From positions 35,128 to 99,127 of the forward strand of contig JALRGT010000010.1 of assembly GCA_023259675.1 (NCBI GenBank): DNA of 64,000 nt, read 5' to 3'. This document shows positions 25,890 through 35,119 of this stretch, piece by piece. The notes beneath the pieces were generated by a model. The model ran no database searches, was not told the origin of the DNA, and saw only the letters and a program-made list of their open reading frames with translations. Made by a program: the position numbers and the translations under genes. Each line of letters starts with the position of its first letter. The stretch's first letter is position 1. The stretch is from Flavobacterium sp. (GTDB lineage: Bacteria; Bacteroidota; Bacteroidia; Flavobacteriales; Flavobacteriaceae).

Positions 25890-27104
25890 ATGGAAAATCC
25901 TAAAACTTTCGTTTGCATTTCAAATTATTTTAAAGGGAGTGAATTTCTGATTCAATTGAAGAGATTAGGAAACAAAGTCTATTTGGTTACCAGTGAAAAA
26001 TTAAGGGATAAACCATGGCCAACGGAATTTATAGATGAAATTTTTTATATGCAAGGCCATGATACCGAGTGGAATTTAGAACATCTGTTATTAGGGGTTG
26101 CAGACTTAATGAAGTCGAATCCTATTGATGCGATTGTTGCATTGGATGATTATGATGTTGAAAAAGCGACCTATCTTAGAGAGCACCTTCGTATTAATGG
26201 AATGGGGCAAACAACGGGGCGTTATTTTAGGGACAAATTGGCTATGAGAATGAGGGCTAAAAGTTGTGGAATTCCAATTCCGGCATTTTGTTCGTTATTC
26301 AATGATCATGATATCAATACTTTTGCCCACGCCGTTTCACCGCCATGGGTATTGAAACCAAGATCTGAAGCTTCTTCTTCGGGAATTATAAAAGTATTTG
26401 ATATTGAAAGTTTATGGATTCATATTAATGAAATGGGGAATAATCGATTTAAATATGTTTTGGAACAATTCAAACTGGGCGCTGTTTTTCATTGTGACAG
26501 CCTTGTTTTAAATAAAGAGATATTGTTTAGTTTAACTTCTAAATATTTGGCTACCCCAATGGAAATTTCACAAGGTGGAGGTGTTTTTAGGAGTTCTAAT
26601 ATTCCGTATGATTCAGAAGATGATATTGAAATAAAGAAAATAAATGAGCAAGTCATCAAAGGATTTGGATTAAAACACGGGGCTGCTCATACGGAGTTTA
26701 TTAAATGCGATGAAGACGGACAAATCTACTTTTTGGAAACTTCATCAAGAGTGGGAGGGGCGCATTTGTCAGACATGGTGGAAGCGGCTTCCAATATCAA
26801 TCTTTGGAAAGAATGGGCAACTATTGAAGATTCATTGGTCAAAGAAAAAAACTATATCTTACCGAAAGTAAACAAAGGATATGCCGGTATAGTTCTGACC
26901 CTTTCTAAGTACCAGCATCCTGATTTAAATTCATTTTCAGATCCAGAAGTTTGTTTTAAAATACCACTGGATTATCACGTCGGTTTAGTTTTAAAATCGG
27001 ACAATAGCCAAAGAATTTTAGAACTATTAAATAATTATGTAGATCGGTTATTGAGAGATTTCACAGTGGTCGTCGAACAAAAGAAAGTACCGAAATTACA
27101 TTAA
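25890..27104 (+). CDS. ATP-grasp ligase, carbamoyl-phosphate-synthase-like
   Basis: A 404-residue ATP-grasp protein: pre-ATP-grasp Rossmann-like part (KTFVCISNYFKGSEFL) and ATP-binding strand PPWVLKPRSEASSSGIIKV. The metal-binding segment is IYFLETSSRVGGAHLSDMVE, with the acidic/Asn pattern altered to ETSSR. Such enzymes form an acylphosphate and couple it to an amine or thiol. It is the third gene of the plus-strand arm, 3 bases after the aminopeptidase. One of three different ATP-grasp proteins in this cluster. Substrates unknown. Confidence 0.88.
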   Translation: MENPKTFVCISNYFKGSEFLIQLKRLGNKVYLVTSEKLRDKPWPTEFIDEIFYMQGHDTEWNLEHLLLGVADLMKSNPIDAIVALDDYDVEKATYLREHLRINGMGQTTGRYFRDKLAMRMRAKSCGIPIPAFCSLFNDHDINTFAHAVSPPWVLKPRSEASSSGIIKVFDIESLWIHINEMGNNRFKYVLEQFKLGAVFHCDSLVLNKEILFSLTSKYLATPMEISQGGGVFRSSNIPYDSEDDIEIKKINEQVIKGFGLKHGAAHTEFIKCDEDGQIYFLETSSRVGGAHLSDMVEAASNINLWKEWATIEDSLVKEKNYILPKVNKGYAGIVLTLSKYQHPDLNSFSDPEVCFKIPLDYHVGLVLKSDNSQRILELLNNYVDRLLRDFTVVVEQKKVPKLH

Positions 27105-27131
27105 TATAGCAACTACTGTTTTTTTTAATCA

Positions 27132-28787
27132 ATGAAAAACTATTACATTTTTATTTTTACGTTCTTGTTTCTGTCCATTGAAATGAATTCACAGGCTCTT
27201 TTTGAAAAAGAAGATTATGCATTTTCAAGACAAGATTCTTTACGAGGCAGTAATACAAAAGAGCGAGCTTGGTGGGACGTTAAAAATTATAATTTAAATG
27301 TAAAAATAAATCCATTAGACAGTTCAATAACAGGGTTTAATTCAATAACATATAAAGTGTTAAAAGAATATAACATTATGCAAATTGACCTTCAAAATCC
27401 CCTAACAATTGATAAAATTATCCAAGGAAAGCAGGTACTCGAATACAAAAGAGATGGAAATGTATACTATGTTTATTTGAGGTCCTCTCAAAAGTTGGGA
27501 ACTACAAAAGAAATATGTGTTTATTATAGCGGAAAACCAAAAACCGCCATAAATCCACCTTGGGATGGAGGAATTACTTGGAAACAAGATAATAATGGAA
27601 AAGCATTTGCAGCTACAGCCAGTCAGGGAATTGGTGCCAGTGTTTGGTGGCCAAACAAAGACCAACTCTTTGACGAGGTTGAAAGTATGCAAATTAATTT
27701 GGATGTTCCGGATCATTTAGTTGGTGTTTCCAATGGACGTTTGTTGAAAATTAAAAATAAAAACAACGGAAACAAAACCTTTAGATGGGCAGTTAAAAAT
27801 CCAATAAACAATTATGATGTATGTTTTAATATTGGAGATTATGTTTCTTTTACAGAAAAATTCAATGGAGAAAATGGCAGTTTGAATTGTTCTTATTATG
27901 TTTTAAAAGATAATTTGATCCAAGCCAAAGAGCAATTTAAAGAAGTTTCCAAGATGCTCAAAGCTTTTGAACATTGGTTTGGGCCATATCCATTTTATGA
28001 AGATAGTTATAAATTGGTGGAAACACCATTTTTAGGAATGGAACATCAAAGTGCCATAGCTTATGGGAATAAATTTCAAAATGGTTATTTAGGATCTGAT
28101 TTGAGCGGAACGGGCTGGGGACTACAATTTGATTTCATTATTGTTCACGAATCGGGTCACGAATGGTTTGGAAACAGCATTAGCTGCAAGGATAGTGCTG
28201 ACATGTGGATTCATGAGAGTTTTACAACCTACTCAGAAAGTCTTTTTCTGGAGTATTATTATGGTAAAGATGCCGGAGATGTTTACAATAGAGGGATTCG
28301 TAAAAACATTTTAAATGACAAACCTATAATTGGCACATATGGTGTTAATAAGGAAGGTTCCAGTGACATGTATTACAAAGGGGCAAATATGTTGCATACA
28401 TTAAGACAAATTGTAAATAACGATGTAAAATGGAGAACTATTTTAAGAGGATTAAATACTAATTTTTACCATCAAACGGTAACAACAGAACAAATTGAAG
28501 ATTATTTAAACCTACAAGTTGGCTTGGATTTGACATCATTTTTTAATCAATATCTAAGAGATAGCAGAATTCCAACATTAGAATATTGTTTTAAAGAGAA
28601 TCAGTTTGGGTATCGTTGGGTAAACTGCGTACCTAATTTTAATATGCCTGTTCGAGTAACTTTGAATGGTACCACAAAATTTATAAACCCAGATACAAAT
28701 TGGAGTTATGAAGCAATGCAGTCTCAAAAGAACATCTTTAAAATTGATGATAACTTTTATGTTTTAGAATTGGAAAGTACCGAATAA
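27132..28787 (+). CDS. Secreted M1 family metallopeptidase
   Basis: A 551-residue protein with signal peptide (MKNYYIFIFTFLFLSIEMNSQ). Zinc ligands are His339, His343 with Glu340 in VHESGHEWFGN, and Glu362 in WIHESFTTYSE. The substrate motif is GMEHQSAIAYG instead of the canonical GxMEN. It lacks the long C-terminal helical domain of larger M1 enzymes, as do many flavobacterial homologues. It would remove N-terminal residues from peptides in the periplasm. A 27-base gap follows the ATP-grasp gene, so co-transcription is likely, but a functional link is not shown. Confidence 0.9.
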   Translation: MKNYYIFIFTFLFLSIEMNSQALFEKEDYAFSRQDSLRGSNTKERAWWDVKNYNLNVKINPLDSSITGFNSITYKVLKEYNIMQIDLQNPLTIDKIIQGKQVLEYKRDGNVYYVYLRSSQKLGTTKEICVYYSGKPKTAINPPWDGGITWKQDNNGKAFAATASQGIGASVWWPNKDQLFDEVESMQINLDVPDHLVGVSNGRLLKIKNKNNGNKTFRWAVKNPINNYDVCFNIGDYVSFTEKFNGENGSLNCSYYVLKDNLIQAKEQFKEVSKMLKAFEHWFGPYPFYEDSYKLVETPFLGMEHQSAIAYGNKFQNGYLGSDLSGTGWGLQFDFIIVHESGHEWFGNSISCKDSADMWIHESFTTYSESLFLEYYYGKDAGDVYNRGIRKNILNDKPIIGTYGVNKEGSSDMYYKGANMLHTLRQIVNNDVKWRTILRGLNTNFYHQTVTTEQIEDYLNLQVGLDLTSFFNQYLRDSRIPTLEYCFKENQFGYRWVNCVPNFNMPVRVTLNGTTKFINPDTNWSYEAMQSQKNIFKIDDNFYVLELESTE

Positions 28788-28848
28788 AAAAGGTTAAATT
28801 TACTGCGAAAAACGGGAATTAAAGAACACAAATTGACAAATCAATTGT

Positions 28849-29544
28849 ATGAAAAACAATAGCATTTTAGTTTTATTTTTATTTGTAAGTAGTTTTGTTA
28901 TTGGACAAAATACATCTGAAAACAATGAAGTGGTTATAGATACAATTGCTGATTTAGAAAATAATGACTTAATTGTTTTGGACTCAACAACTTTCAAAAA
29001 AACAGCAGAAATGCTTGATGAAGATGTTTATTGGAATATTGTTGAAAACTCATCGAAAGAAACAGATAATTTGGAAGATCAGGAACTTTTTTTAATTTCA
29101 GAAATCCAAAAATTAAGTCCGAAAGAAATGATAGGCTTTCGCTTAAGAACAGATCAATTGCTTTTTGACAACTATTCTTCATCTTTATGGTGTGCCGCTT
29201 ACATTATAAATGGTGACAGTTCTAATGATGGCTTTGACTATTTTAGATGTTGGATTATTTCCAGAGGAAAAGAAGTATATTATAAAGCAAAATCAGATCC
29301 AGATTCTTTGCTAAAAGAAATTATAAAAGATAAGAAATCATACGAATTTGAAAGTTTTTGGTATGTAGCCATGAGTGCTTTTACCAATGCTACAGGGCAA
29401 GATTTATATTCGTATATCGATTATGATAATTTTGTAACCAACGATGAAAACTATCCTTTACTAACTTTTGATTGGAACATTGACGATCCAAAAACCATAG
29501 AAAAAACATGTCCGATTTTGTATCAACAACTTTGGAAAAGATAA
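28849..29544 (+). CDS. DUF4240 domain protein with N-terminal signal sequence
   Basis: A 231-residue protein starting MKNNSILVLFLFVSSFVIGQ, a signal peptide. The DUF4240-like part (about residues 55-170) has YWNIVENSSKETDNLEDQE, SPKEMIGFRLRTDQL, LWCAAYIINGDSSNDGFDYF and FRCWIISRGKEVYYKA. DUF4240 proteins are widespread and uncharacterised; most are cytoplasmic, so a secreted form is notable. It ends 4 bases from the stop of the convergent ATP-grasp gene. Confidence 0.8.
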   Translation: MKNNSILVLFLFVSSFVIGQNTSENNEVVIDTIADLENNDLIVLDSTTFKKTAEMLDEDVYWNIVENSSKETDNLEDQELFLISEIQKLSPKEMIGFRLRTDQLLFDNYSSSLWCAAYIINGDSSNDGFDYFRCWIISRGKEVYYKAKSDPDSLLKEIIKDKKSYEFESFWYVAMSAFTNATGQDLYSYIDYDNFVTNDENYPLLTFDWNIDDPKTIEKTCPILYQQLWKR

Positions 29545-29548
29545 GGAT

Positions 29549-30736
29549 TTATTTTTCAAACAATCCGATAGTTCCACCAACCCAATCTTTGTCTTTATTA
29601 TATTTTACACCAATCATTTCACCTCGACTCAGTCTTGCAAGATTGCAAAGTAGAGTAGGGTCCTCGTCCTCTTTATTCCAAATATAAAGCATGCGAACTT
29701 CGACTTTCACCTTTCCGTCCGGTGATTGTAGTATTGGAATGTAATTTACTTTTTTTTGTAAAATATAGAGCTCTTTTTGCTCTACAGCAGCAATATCTTC
29801 TTTTGTCACATTAAAAATAACGCCAGATCCAGAAAATGAAAATAACGGTTTGAGTACATAATTTTCTAAATCCTCGGGAATTGATTTTAGTTCACTTAAA
29901 AGTTGCGTTTCTATAAAATATTTACCTTTTAAAAAGGGCAAAATAAATTTACTGATTCTAAAAAACCAATTCGGATGTCCAGCCCATTCCACATCCAAAT
30001 CATCTGAGAAATCAAAATTCAATTTTAAATCGGTCCTCAAATTCAATTCATCAAAAATGACCCTGTTGTAAATCCTTTTTATTAAAATTTCATCTCCCTT
30101 TTCGTTAGTATAAAAAAGTTGCTTTCCTTTTTTAATAATCTCGGTAACACAAACAATTGGAATTCCGATATCTCTTCTACAATAATAAAAATCAATTTTA
30201 GTGTTTTGTTTTTCGGGTTCTATCTCAAGTAGAACAACATTTTCAGCTGGATGATTGTTGCAAATTATATTTTTAAGTAAGGCATTGTATTCCGTTGGAG
30301 TGGTGTTTACCAAAGGAGTTAATGCTTCAAGAAAAGGATAATGCGTTTTGAATTTTTCGTACAGATTAATTTGATAATTAAAAAGAGAAGGAAAGCCCTG
30401 CACTTCAATCAATTTAGGGATAACTTCACCGTTTTCTTCACAAATTCCAAAATCTATCGCTATAAAACTACTGTGAAGATCTTCGTTTGGAATTTTAGTA
30501 TTTAACTCCAATGCTTTGTTTGTTAACTTTTTAAACTCTTCGTCTTTAATTAAAGCTATAACATCGTTACAGCCTGCAATTAATTGTGATTTTAATTCGT
30601 TGGAAATAAAAAAAGGAGTTTCTGCGATTCTAAATGTGGGGTCGTAATTAAAATCGGAAGCGATATCAATCTTCAAATCATTATATTTTTCCTCTGTAAA
30701 TTGAGTATTGAATAACGTTCTATATTTTGATATCAT
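29549..30736 (-). CDS. ATP-grasp protein of glutathionylspermidine-synthase-like type
   Basis: A 395-residue protein. It has an acidic N-terminal region (FIAIDFGICEENGEVIPKLIEVQGFPSLF) and a later ATP-binding strand and glycine loop (LENYVLKPLFSFSGSGVIF). It is the last gene of the minus-strand arm, behind the amidotransferase gene. The pattern suggests a divergent ATP-grasp amide ligase related to glutathionylspermidine synthase. I cannot name substrates. Confidence 0.7.
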   Translation of the reverse strand: MISKYRTLFNTQFTEEKYNDLKIDIASDFNYDPTFRIAETPFFISNELKSQLIAGCNDVIALIKDEEFKKLTNKALELNTKIPNEDLHSSFIAIDFGICEENGEVIPKLIEVQGFPSLFNYQINLYEKFKTHYPFLEALTPLVNTTPTEYNALLKNIICNNHPAENVVLLEIEPEKQNTKIDFYYCRRDIGIPIVCVTEIIKKGKQLFYTNEKGDEILIKRIYNRVIFDELNLRTDLKLNFDFSDDLDVEWAGHPNWFFRISKFILPFLKGKYFIETQLLSELKSIPEDLENYVLKPLFSFSGSGVIFNVTKEDIAAVEQKELYILQKKVNYIPILQSPDGKVKVEVRMLYIWNKEDEDPTLLCNLARLSRGEMIGVKYNKDKDWVGGTIGLFEK

Positions 30737-30750
30737 TGTAAAATATAATT

Positions 30751-31584
30751 TTAATTAGAATTTATTTTTTTGGTTGTCATCAAATCATTGATAGCCATAC
30801 GAAGGAAATTTGGAATCAAAACTTCATTGGTTCGGTATATTTTATCATCATCCAATAAATCTTCAAGCATATTCCTGAACTTACGTTTTCCCTTCATTTT
30901 CCTGATTTTCTCTTTCGTTTCTTTATTTCTTAAACTAGAAATAAAACTGATAGGATCAGCTTCTGGGTGAAATTGAGTTCCAACAAAATAATCGGTAAAA
31001 CGAACGGCCATAATAGCTCGTTCATATTGGACATGATCCCTGATTTTTTCTAAAGAAAGAATTTTGGCCCCTTTTTTAGCAAATACATTCAGCTTAGGTT
31101 GTACCACTTGATAATCTCTAGAATCTATGGCATAAAAAGGATCACTCAAACCTTCAAAAAGGGGGTCAGTATGCCCTGTTTTAGTTTTATGAATGGTCAT
31201 CACTCCAAAAGAAGTATCTTTTCTTTTGGTTATTTCTGCTAAACCAAAGTGCTTGCAGGCTATTTGGAAGGAATGACAAATAAACAACACATGTTTTTTT
31301 ACAATATTTTCATTGTTCCACTTGGTCAATGCATCAATAAAAGCATGATACTTAACATCCCAAACTCCATCTCCTTCTAAAGGGTTTCCAGGGCCTCCAG
31401 TTGAAATATAGATGTCATATTTGTTAATTTCGGGTAATTCCCCTTTTTCTCTCACATCAAATATCTTGAAAGAGACAAAAGGATTAAATCGGCCAATTAC
31501 CTCAATGATACAACGCATTCCCTGATTGGGTTCTCCGTTATACATATCTAAAATGGCTATTTCTATGGTGTGTTTCTTATTCAT
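30751..31584 (-). CDS. Class I glutamine amidotransferase-like protein
   Basis: A 277-residue protein with a class I GATase fold: TGGPGNPLEGDG near residue 62, nucleophile Cys103 in LFICHSFQIACKHFG, and His206/Glu208 in GTQFHPEAD. The elbow reads ICHSFQ instead of the common GICLGMQ seen in HisH, so it may hydrolyse a gamma-glutamyl bond rather than channel ammonia. The ATG at 31584 (MNKKHTIEIAILDMYNG) is preferred over one seven codons upstream. It lies between an ATP-grasp and a GCS2 ligase in the minus-strand arm. Confidence 0.85.
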   Translation of the reverse strand: MNKKHTIEIAILDMYNGEPNQGMRCIIEVIGRFNPFVSFKIFDVREKGELPEINKYDIYISTGGPGNPLEGDGVWDVKYHAFIDALTKWNNENIVKKHVLFICHSFQIACKHFGLAEITKRKDTSFGVMTIHKTKTGHTDPLFEGLSDPFYAIDSRDYQVVQPKLNVFAKKGAKILSLEKIRDHVQYERAIMAVRFTDYFVGTQFHPEADPISFISSLRNKETKEKIRKMKGKRKFRNMLEDLLDDDKIYRTNEVLIPNFLRMAINDLMTTKKINSN

Positions 31585-31625
31585 CAGGCATACATAAAAG
31601 TACATTACAAATATAATCCATAATT

Positions 31626-32735
31626 TTATAACTCTTTGATGAATTCTCCGGTTATGAAATCGACTACTTTAGTCATATCTTTTGTTTCCTCAAAAACGGC
31701 CAACTGTTTTGCTGCCCCAGTTCCATTTTTTAATATTTCATGGACATAATTAATGTGTTCACGGCTTCCTAATTCATCTATGACATCTTCAATAAAATCC
31801 AATAATTCTAAAATAAGAACTCTAGTTTCCACTTCTTTTTGTAGTCCAAAATCGATCATGCATCCTTCAATACCATAGCGGGAAGCCCTAAATTTATTTT
31901 CTTTAATGAGTGCTAATCGATAAATATTAAAACTCATATTGTTTAAATTTATCTTGTATAATTTGGCGACAACTGCCTGAATGATAGAAACGATACACAT
32001 GGTTTCTTTAATTGTCAAACTCATATCGCAAATTCGAAATTCAATAGTGTCATAAAAGGGATGTAAACGTAAATCCCACCAAATTTTCTTTGGATTATCA
32101 ATGCAATTCGTTTTTACCAATGTGTCTAAAAAACAGTCATAAGCTGAGAGGGAATCAAAATATTCTGGTAATCCGGTTCTTGGAAATTTATCAAAAACTT
32201 TGGTTCTATAGGATTTATATCCCGTTTGTCTTCCTTCCCAAAAAGGGGAATTAGTGGAAAGTGCAAAAATATGAGGCAAAAAATAACAGGCTTGATTCAT
32301 TAATTGTAAACCAATTTCACGATTTTCAATTCCAACATGGCAATGCATTCCGAAAATTAAATTAGATCGGGCAGCATCTTGCAACTCATTAATAATATTG
32401 TGGTATCTCGGGTCATCAGTAATGGCTTGATCTTGCCATTTTGAAAAAGGATGTGTTCCGGCTCCTCCAACAATTAACCCTTGCTTATCGGCCAACTCGA
32501 CAATTTTAGTACGTAGAAATTTAATTTCATTTTCGGCTTCAAATACATTTTTACAGATATTGGTTCCGACTTCTACGACAGATTGATGTAATTCAGCTTT
32601 TACTTGTTCATTCAGTAATATTTTGGCTCCATCAACAATTTTAGACAAATGAGAACGTAGATCTCTTGTTTCTGGATCTATAATTTGGTATTCCTCTTCA
32701 ACACCAAGCGTGAAAGCCGGTAATTTTTTCATCAT
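31626..32735 (-). CDS. Carboxylate-amine ligase, GCS2/YbdK family
   Basis: A 369-residue protein of the glutamate-cysteine-ligase family 2 (YbdK/COG2170): FTLGVEEEYQIIDPET at the N-terminus, GTHPFSKWQDQ, GMHCHVGIENREI, RLHPFYDTIEFRICDM and the Arg-rich stretch KFRASRYGIEGCMIDF. These enzymes use the glutamine-synthetase-like fold to link a carboxylate to an amine with ATP. The ATG at 32735 (MMKKLPAFTLG) fits the family; farther upstream codons overlap the ATP-grasp gene and are not used. Central ligase of the minus-strand arm. Confidence 0.9.
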   Translation of the reverse strand: MMKKLPAFTLGVEEEYQIIDPETRDLRSHLSKIVDGAKILLNEQVKAELHQSVVEVGTNICKNVFEAENEIKFLRTKIVELADKQGLIVGGAGTHPFSKWQDQAITDDPRYHNIINELQDAARSNLIFGMHCHVGIENREIGLQLMNQACYFLPHIFALSTNSPFWEGRQTGYKSYRTKVFDKFPRTGLPEYFDSLSAYDCFLDTLVKTNCIDNPKKIWWDLRLHPFYDTIEFRICDMSLTIKETMCIVSIIQAVVAKLYKINLNNMSFNIYRLALIKENKFRASRYGIEGCMIDFGLQKEVETRVLILELLDFIEDVIDELGSREHINYVHEILKNGTGAAKQLAVFEETKDMTKVVDFITGEFIKEL

Positions 32736-32803
32736 AATCAATTTAAAATTGTTCCTTTTTTTGGGATATAATTTTGGGGCTAAAGCTTTTTTTGTAAATA
32801 AAT

Positions 32804-33751
32804 TTATTGGAGAGCAACCGCTTCTTTCATGAAGGTTCCCCAAGTAAGATTAATTTTTCCCGGTTTTTGTTTTTTGGCTGCCGAAATGGCCATTTTCGCT
32901 GCTTCTTCAACGACCCATTCGAAATTTTCGGCACCAACAGAGGTAAGTTCTGCGTCTGGCGCTGGATTACCAAAATCAATTGCGTAAGGAATGCCATCCC
33001 TGACGGCAAATTCAACTGTATTGAAATCATAGCCCAATCCTTTGCAAAGGCGCAAAGTGTAATCTTTAATTGTTGCCAATAATTTTTTATTGACAGGAGT
33101 TCCATCTAGGACGTATCGTAAATGATGTGGGTTTCTAGGTTCATACTGCATGATTCGAACCGCTTTACATCCAAGGCAGTATACCCTAAAATACTCGGTA
33201 AAGACAATTTCTTCCTGAAGCATCATAACCAATTGTCCCGTTTCTTGATGTTTTTCCCAAAATTCTTCTTTGTTTTCTAAGCGGTATACGTTTTTCCAAC
33301 CGCCTCCAGCATACGGTTTCATATAAGCAGGAAACTTTACATAATCAAAAATAGCTTGCCAATCCATAGGATATTTTAAATTGCGAAAAGACTTTTCAGA
33401 AGTTTCAGAAGGTCGTTCCGCTGAGGGTAATAATACCGTATTGGGCAATGGAACTCCCAAAGTGTCGGCTAATGCATTATTGAAAAATTTATCATCGGCG
33501 CTCCACCAAAACGGGTTATTAATAACATTGGTTCCGGTTAAAGCGGCATTCTTTAAATAGGCACGATAAAAAGGAACATCATGAGAGATGCGATCGATAA
33601 TCACAGCATATTCGCCTCCTTTATTTTGAATTACGATGTCGATGGAAACGGCTTCTGCAATAATCCCTTTTTCGTTTTTTGAATTAATTCGGTCTATAAA
33701 TGCTTGAGGAAAAGTGTTTTCCATTCCAAATAAGATTCCAATTTTTTTCAT
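32804..33751 (-). CDS. RimK-like ATP-grasp ligase
   Basis: A 315-residue ATP-grasp protein: N-terminal MKKIGILFGMENTFPQAF, ATP-binding strands FPAYMKPYAGGGWKNVYR and LQEEIVFTEYFRVYCLG, and metal site VEFAVRDGIPYAIDFGNP (Glu, Asp, Asn). RimK-type ligases add amino acids to carboxylates. It lies upstream of the GCS2 ligase and after the esterase on the minus strand, with short gaps, so they form one operon. Confidence 0.88.
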   Translation of the reverse strand: MKKIGILFGMENTFPQAFIDRINSKNEKGIIAEAVSIDIVIQNKGGEYAVIIDRISHDVPFYRAYLKNAALTGTNVINNPFWWSADDKFFNNALADTLGVPLPNTVLLPSAERPSETSEKSFRNLKYPMDWQAIFDYVKFPAYMKPYAGGGWKNVYRLENKEEFWEKHQETGQLVMMLQEEIVFTEYFRVYCLGCKAVRIMQYEPRNPHHLRYVLDGTPVNKKLLATIKDYTLRLCKGLGYDFNTVEFAVRDGIPYAIDFGNPAPDAELTSVGAENFEWVVEEAAKMAISAAKKQKPGKINLTWGTFMKEAVALQ

Positions 33752-33766
33752 GCTGCTTTTGGTTGA

Positions 33767-34477
33767 TTAAAATTTAATTCTTGATAGATAATGTGGAAAC
33801 ATTTCTTTCCATACGGGCCAATCGTGTTGCCTGTCCTGTCTGATATCCAACCAATGGTCGATGTTTTTATCACTGAGGATTTTACTCATTTTAAGATTGG
33901 AATCATAACAAATATCCCAATTAGAAGTACCCAGAACGATATCTATATTCCATAATTCAGGATCTTCTAAACCAGGCAAATAATCTTCGGGATTGTTGTA
34001 ATAAACGGTGTCATTGTAGAAACCATCCATAAAATTTTTGATAGAAAAAGCGCCACTCATTGCAAAGACGTGACTAACATACGTTGGATATCTAAAAGCA
34101 AAATTAGCCGCATGATAACTCCCGAAACTACATCCCGCAACAGCGACTTTCCCGATTGGTGAATTGTTTTTTACTTTTTCGACTATCTCATGAAAAATCA
34201 TTTTATCGTACCACGAATGATTCTCGATTCGGTGATTGGGAGGAATGGATTTATTATAAAAACTGTCTTTATCGATACTGTCTGGACAAAATATTTGTAT
34301 TAAACCATTTTCGATATACCAACGCGCCGATTCAATCAATCCCATATCTTTATTTTCATGAAAACTCCCCATTGAAGTTGGAAATAAGAGTACAGGATAT
34401 CCTGAATGTCCAAAAACCAACATCTCGATATCTCTATTTAAATTAGGAGAATACCATTTTATATATTCTTCTTTCAT
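33767..34477 (-). CDS. Esterase (alpha/beta hydrolase) of the amidoligase cluster
   Basis: A 236-residue alpha/beta hydrolase. It shows a strand after the N-terminus (MLVFGHSGYPVLLFPTS), the nucleophile elbow VAVAGCSFGSYHAAN, and the C-terminal catalytic His near RQDRQHDWPVW. The ATG at 34477 (MKEEYIKWYSPNLNRDIEM) is chosen because the 16 residues before it (from 34525) are hydrophobic but lack a cleavage site. It is the first gene of the minus-strand arm, mirroring the esterase that opens the plus-strand arm. Confidence 0.82.
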   Translation of the reverse strand: MKEEYIKWYSPNLNRDIEMLVFGHSGYPVLLFPTSMGSFHENKDMGLIESARWYIENGLIQIFCPDSIDKDSFYNKSIPPNHRIENHSWYDKMIFHEIVEKVKNNSPIGKVAVAGCSFGSYHAANFAFRYPTYVSHVFAMSGAFSIKNFMDGFYNDTVYYNNPEDYLPGLEDPELWNIDIVLGTSNWDICYDSNLKMSKILSDKNIDHWLDIRQDRQHDWPVWKEMFPHYLSRIKF

Positions 34478-34638
34478 TATTTTGTTATTAAACAATAATA
34501 ATAAAAAAAGCGCACAAAAAAGCATCCGTTTGTAATAATTTCGTTTTTATTTATATAAAAATATACGAATTACGAAAAGGTTAAGAAATCATCATTTTAG
34601 ATGATGAACGTAGAATGATTGTTTTAAAAAAGGATTAA

Positions 34639-35040
34639 TTAGATAGGATTATTTTCAAATAATTGAATTTGGCTTTTCAATCGTTCAATAAGCATTCCCA
34701 TCATTCTCTTATTGAGGCTTGAAGAGTTTTTAATATACAATGCATATTCATCAATACTAAAGAATGCTATAATCATTCCTTTTAAAGCATTTCTAAATTT
34801 GATGTCTTTTTGAATTACATTTTCAATGGTAGCCAATTTTTTATCAATGGTCAAATTGTAAAAATCGCGTTTGTTTTTTGCAATATAATTGATGAAAGAG
34901 GCAATGAATAAATCATTTTGCAGTTTAAGGATTGGCCTCAAAACTTCATTTTGAAATAGTTCGTCAGATGAAGTCTGCTCACTAATCGTACCAATTGATT
35001 CTCCTCTAAGTTCTCTTAAAAATGTATCTCTAGGGCTCAT
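34639..35040 (-). CDS. Conserved hypothetical protein
   Basis: A 133-residue, mostly helical, soluble protein (NLTIDKKLATIENVIQKDIKFRNALKGMIIAFFS in the middle). No signal peptide, membrane segment or motif I recognise. The helical pattern and length suggest a small flavobacterial protein family. Divergent from the thioesterase gene across 79 bases. Confidence 0.6.
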   Translation of the reverse strand: MSPRDTFLRELRGESIGTISEQTSSDELFQNEVLRPILKLQNDLFIASFINYIAKNKRDFYNLTIDKKLATIENVIQKDIKFRNALKGMIIAFFSIDEYALYIKNSSSLNKRMMGMLIERLKSQIQLFENNPI

Positions 35041-35119
35041 ATGTTTTGTTTTTTATTTCTTTTAAAATTAAAGAAAAATAAATACAGAAGTGTTATTTTA
35101 GCAATATTAAATTTAAATT

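Noticed and set aside
27132..28787. M1 peptidase as a core member of the amidoligase system
   Set aside because: It is secreted while the ligases are cytoplasmic; adjacency alone is weak, so it is listed as a possible associate only.
34478..34525. Hydrophobic 16-residue N-terminal extension of the second esterase
   Set aside because: No signal-peptidase site follows; the ATG at 34477 fits a cytoplasmic enzyme like its neighbours.
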